Below are positions 6,636-7,301 of a DNA stretch of 7,301 nt, one piece after another. The stretch covers positions 1-7,301 of the forward strand of contig USPX01000101.1 of assembly GCA_900556665.1 (NCBI GenBank), read 5' to 3'. A model generated the notes under the pieces. It ran no database searches and was not told where the DNA came from. It was given only the letters and a program-made list of their open reading frames with translations. Position numbers and translations under genes: made by a program. Source of the stretch: an uncultured Eubacteriales bacterium (GTDB lineage Bacteria; Bacillota_A; Clostridia; Lachnospirales; Cellulosilyticaceae). Position 1 is the first letter of the stretch; the number at the start of each line of letters is the position of its first letter.

Positions 6636-6690
6636 ATTTATATACATATAGTTCTATATTAATAAAAAAATTTATAAAAATGTATATTAA
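6636..6690. promoter_or_regulatory. candidate operator region between the carboxypeptidase and TetR genes
   Basis: ATATAG-TT-CTATAT (6646-6659) is a perfect 14-base palindrome. TTTATATACAT (6637-6647) and ATGTATATTAA (6680-6690) form an inverted repeat with one mismatch in 11. TetR-family proteins often bind such repeats next to their own gene and the divergent neighbour. The DNA is so AT-rich that chance is a real alternative. A weak plus-strand promoter, TTAATA (6659-6664) with TATATT (6683-6688), is also possible. Confidence 0.3.
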
Positions 6691-6753
6691 CCTCAAAATA
6701 GACCATACTTTAGAAGAATATAAGTTGAAAAGTTGAAAGGAGATTTATAAATA

Positions 6754-7263
6754 ATGATGTATCAATCCTTAGAGAATTTCTCGCTCAGAAAGATTAATTA
6801 TGTAAAAACAAGAACTACTATTTTGAAAACAACAGCAAACCTATTGAAGCAAGAAGAGTTTGCCGATATTACGGTGGATGAGATTTGTCAAAAAGCACAG
6901 ATTTCAAGAGGGACATTTTTTAATTACTTCCCTACTAAAGAACATATCTTTCATTATTATTTAAGAATTTTCACCATTCGTATTGCACTTAGAATGAAAG
7001 AGTGGCCTGAAGACATTAGTTTCCATGAGCAAGTAGCTAAGATTTACGAATGGTTTAAAGAGGATAAACAATATGCTAAGTTTTTAAATAACTATATTAA
7101 TTTTGTACTTAATGTAGGCGAAGAAGCTAATGAGATGAAGCTTATTGATGCTGAGTTTGTTTATTTCTTTAATAGTATTACAGAAGATGAGTATGCTTAT
7201 TATAATGAACTTACATTAGGTAAGTTATTTGAAGATATGTGTGAAAAGGCGAAAGATAAAGGT
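6754..7263 (+). CDS. TetR/AcrR-family transcriptional regulator, 3' end lost at contig edge
   Basis: There are 170 genuine codons and then adapter sequence. Residues about 20-70 form the TetR DNA-binding domain: a first helix, TRTTILKTTANLLKQ, then the helix-turn-helix ITVDEICQKAQISRGTFFNYF with the typical TFFNYFPTKE end. The rest is helical and would be the ligand-binding and dimerisation domain, which is not conserved enough to tell the ligand. The family is usually about 190-200 residues, so only the last helix or so is missing. GGAG (6739-6742) lies 11 nt before ATG 6754 and 14 nt before the next ATG (6757), so the first is preferred. The gene is divergent from the carboxypeptidase gene and may regulate it, itself, or genes downstream that are not seen. 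Any protein record that continues past Gly170 with RSEERRVGKEC is wrong. Confidence 0.88.
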
Positions 7264-7301
7264 AGATCGGAAGAGCGTCGTGTAGGGAAAGAGTGTAGAT
7301 C
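7264..7301 (+). other. Illumina TruSeq adapter contamination at contig end
   Basis: The final 38 bases begin AGATCGGAAGAGCGTCGTGT and match the reverse complement of the Illumina TruSeq universal adapter as I know it, with no mismatch. In the TetR reading frame they translate to RSEERRVGKECR, a peptide known as a database artefact. It should be trimmed, and it marks the true contig end at about 7263. Confidence 0.98.

Noticed and set aside
1..7301. A multi-gene novel system (defence island, secondary metabolite or mobile element)
   Set aside because: The genes are unrelated single transcription units of known families, each with its own promoter or terminator, and no transposase, integrase, toxin-antitoxin pair or repeat array is seen.

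Overview
The window looks like one short contig from a low-GC Bacillota, most likely an anaerobic, fermentative member of Clostridia (Lachnospirales or Cellulosilyticum-like). The evidence is the AT-rich sequence, AGGAGG-type ribosome binding sites, the clostridial form of bifunctional AdhE with a Rex-type operator, a class B sortase and an SLH-like tail on a D,D-carboxypeptidase. The genus is inferred only from the general look of the proteins. No phage, IS, CRISPR, tRNA or rRNA was seen.

Layout, left to right. The 3' end of an alpha/beta hydrolase gene (+, to 152) converges on adhE (-, 301-2916), with a strong bidirectional terminator at 200-236 between them. A 525-bp AT-rich gap (2917-3441) holds the adhE promoters, a near-consensus Rex operator, a second TTAACA/TGTTAA inverted repeat and terminator-like hairpins behind the sortase gene. 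A class B sortase gene (-, 3442-4245) is divergent from a zinc-ribbon/TM2 membrane protein gene (+, 4484-4930). Next comes a non-coding stretch with a 115-nt imperfect inverted repeat (4993-5107) and a bidirectional terminator (5131-5183). This is followed by a secreted penicillin-binding-protein-type D-Ala-D-Ala carboxypeptidase with SLH-like C-terminal repeats (-, 5182-6540), which is divergent from a TetR-family regulator gene (+, from 6754).

The last 38 bases (7264-7301) are not genomic. They match the Illumina TruSeq universal adapter in reverse complement, and their in-frame translation gives the well-known artefact peptide RSEERRVGKEC. The TetR gene is therefore cut at about codon 170 and its 3' end is unknown.

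Functional reading. adhE makes ethanol from acetyl-CoA and regenerates NAD+, and the Rex site suggests control by the NADH/NAD+ ratio. The sortase, the carboxypeptidase and possibly the TM2 protein act at the cell envelope, but each appears to be a separate transcription unit, so I see no multi-gene operon or novel defence or biosynthetic system here. The points most worth a second look are the adapter tail, the Rex-type operator, the long inverted repeat and the SLH-like tail.
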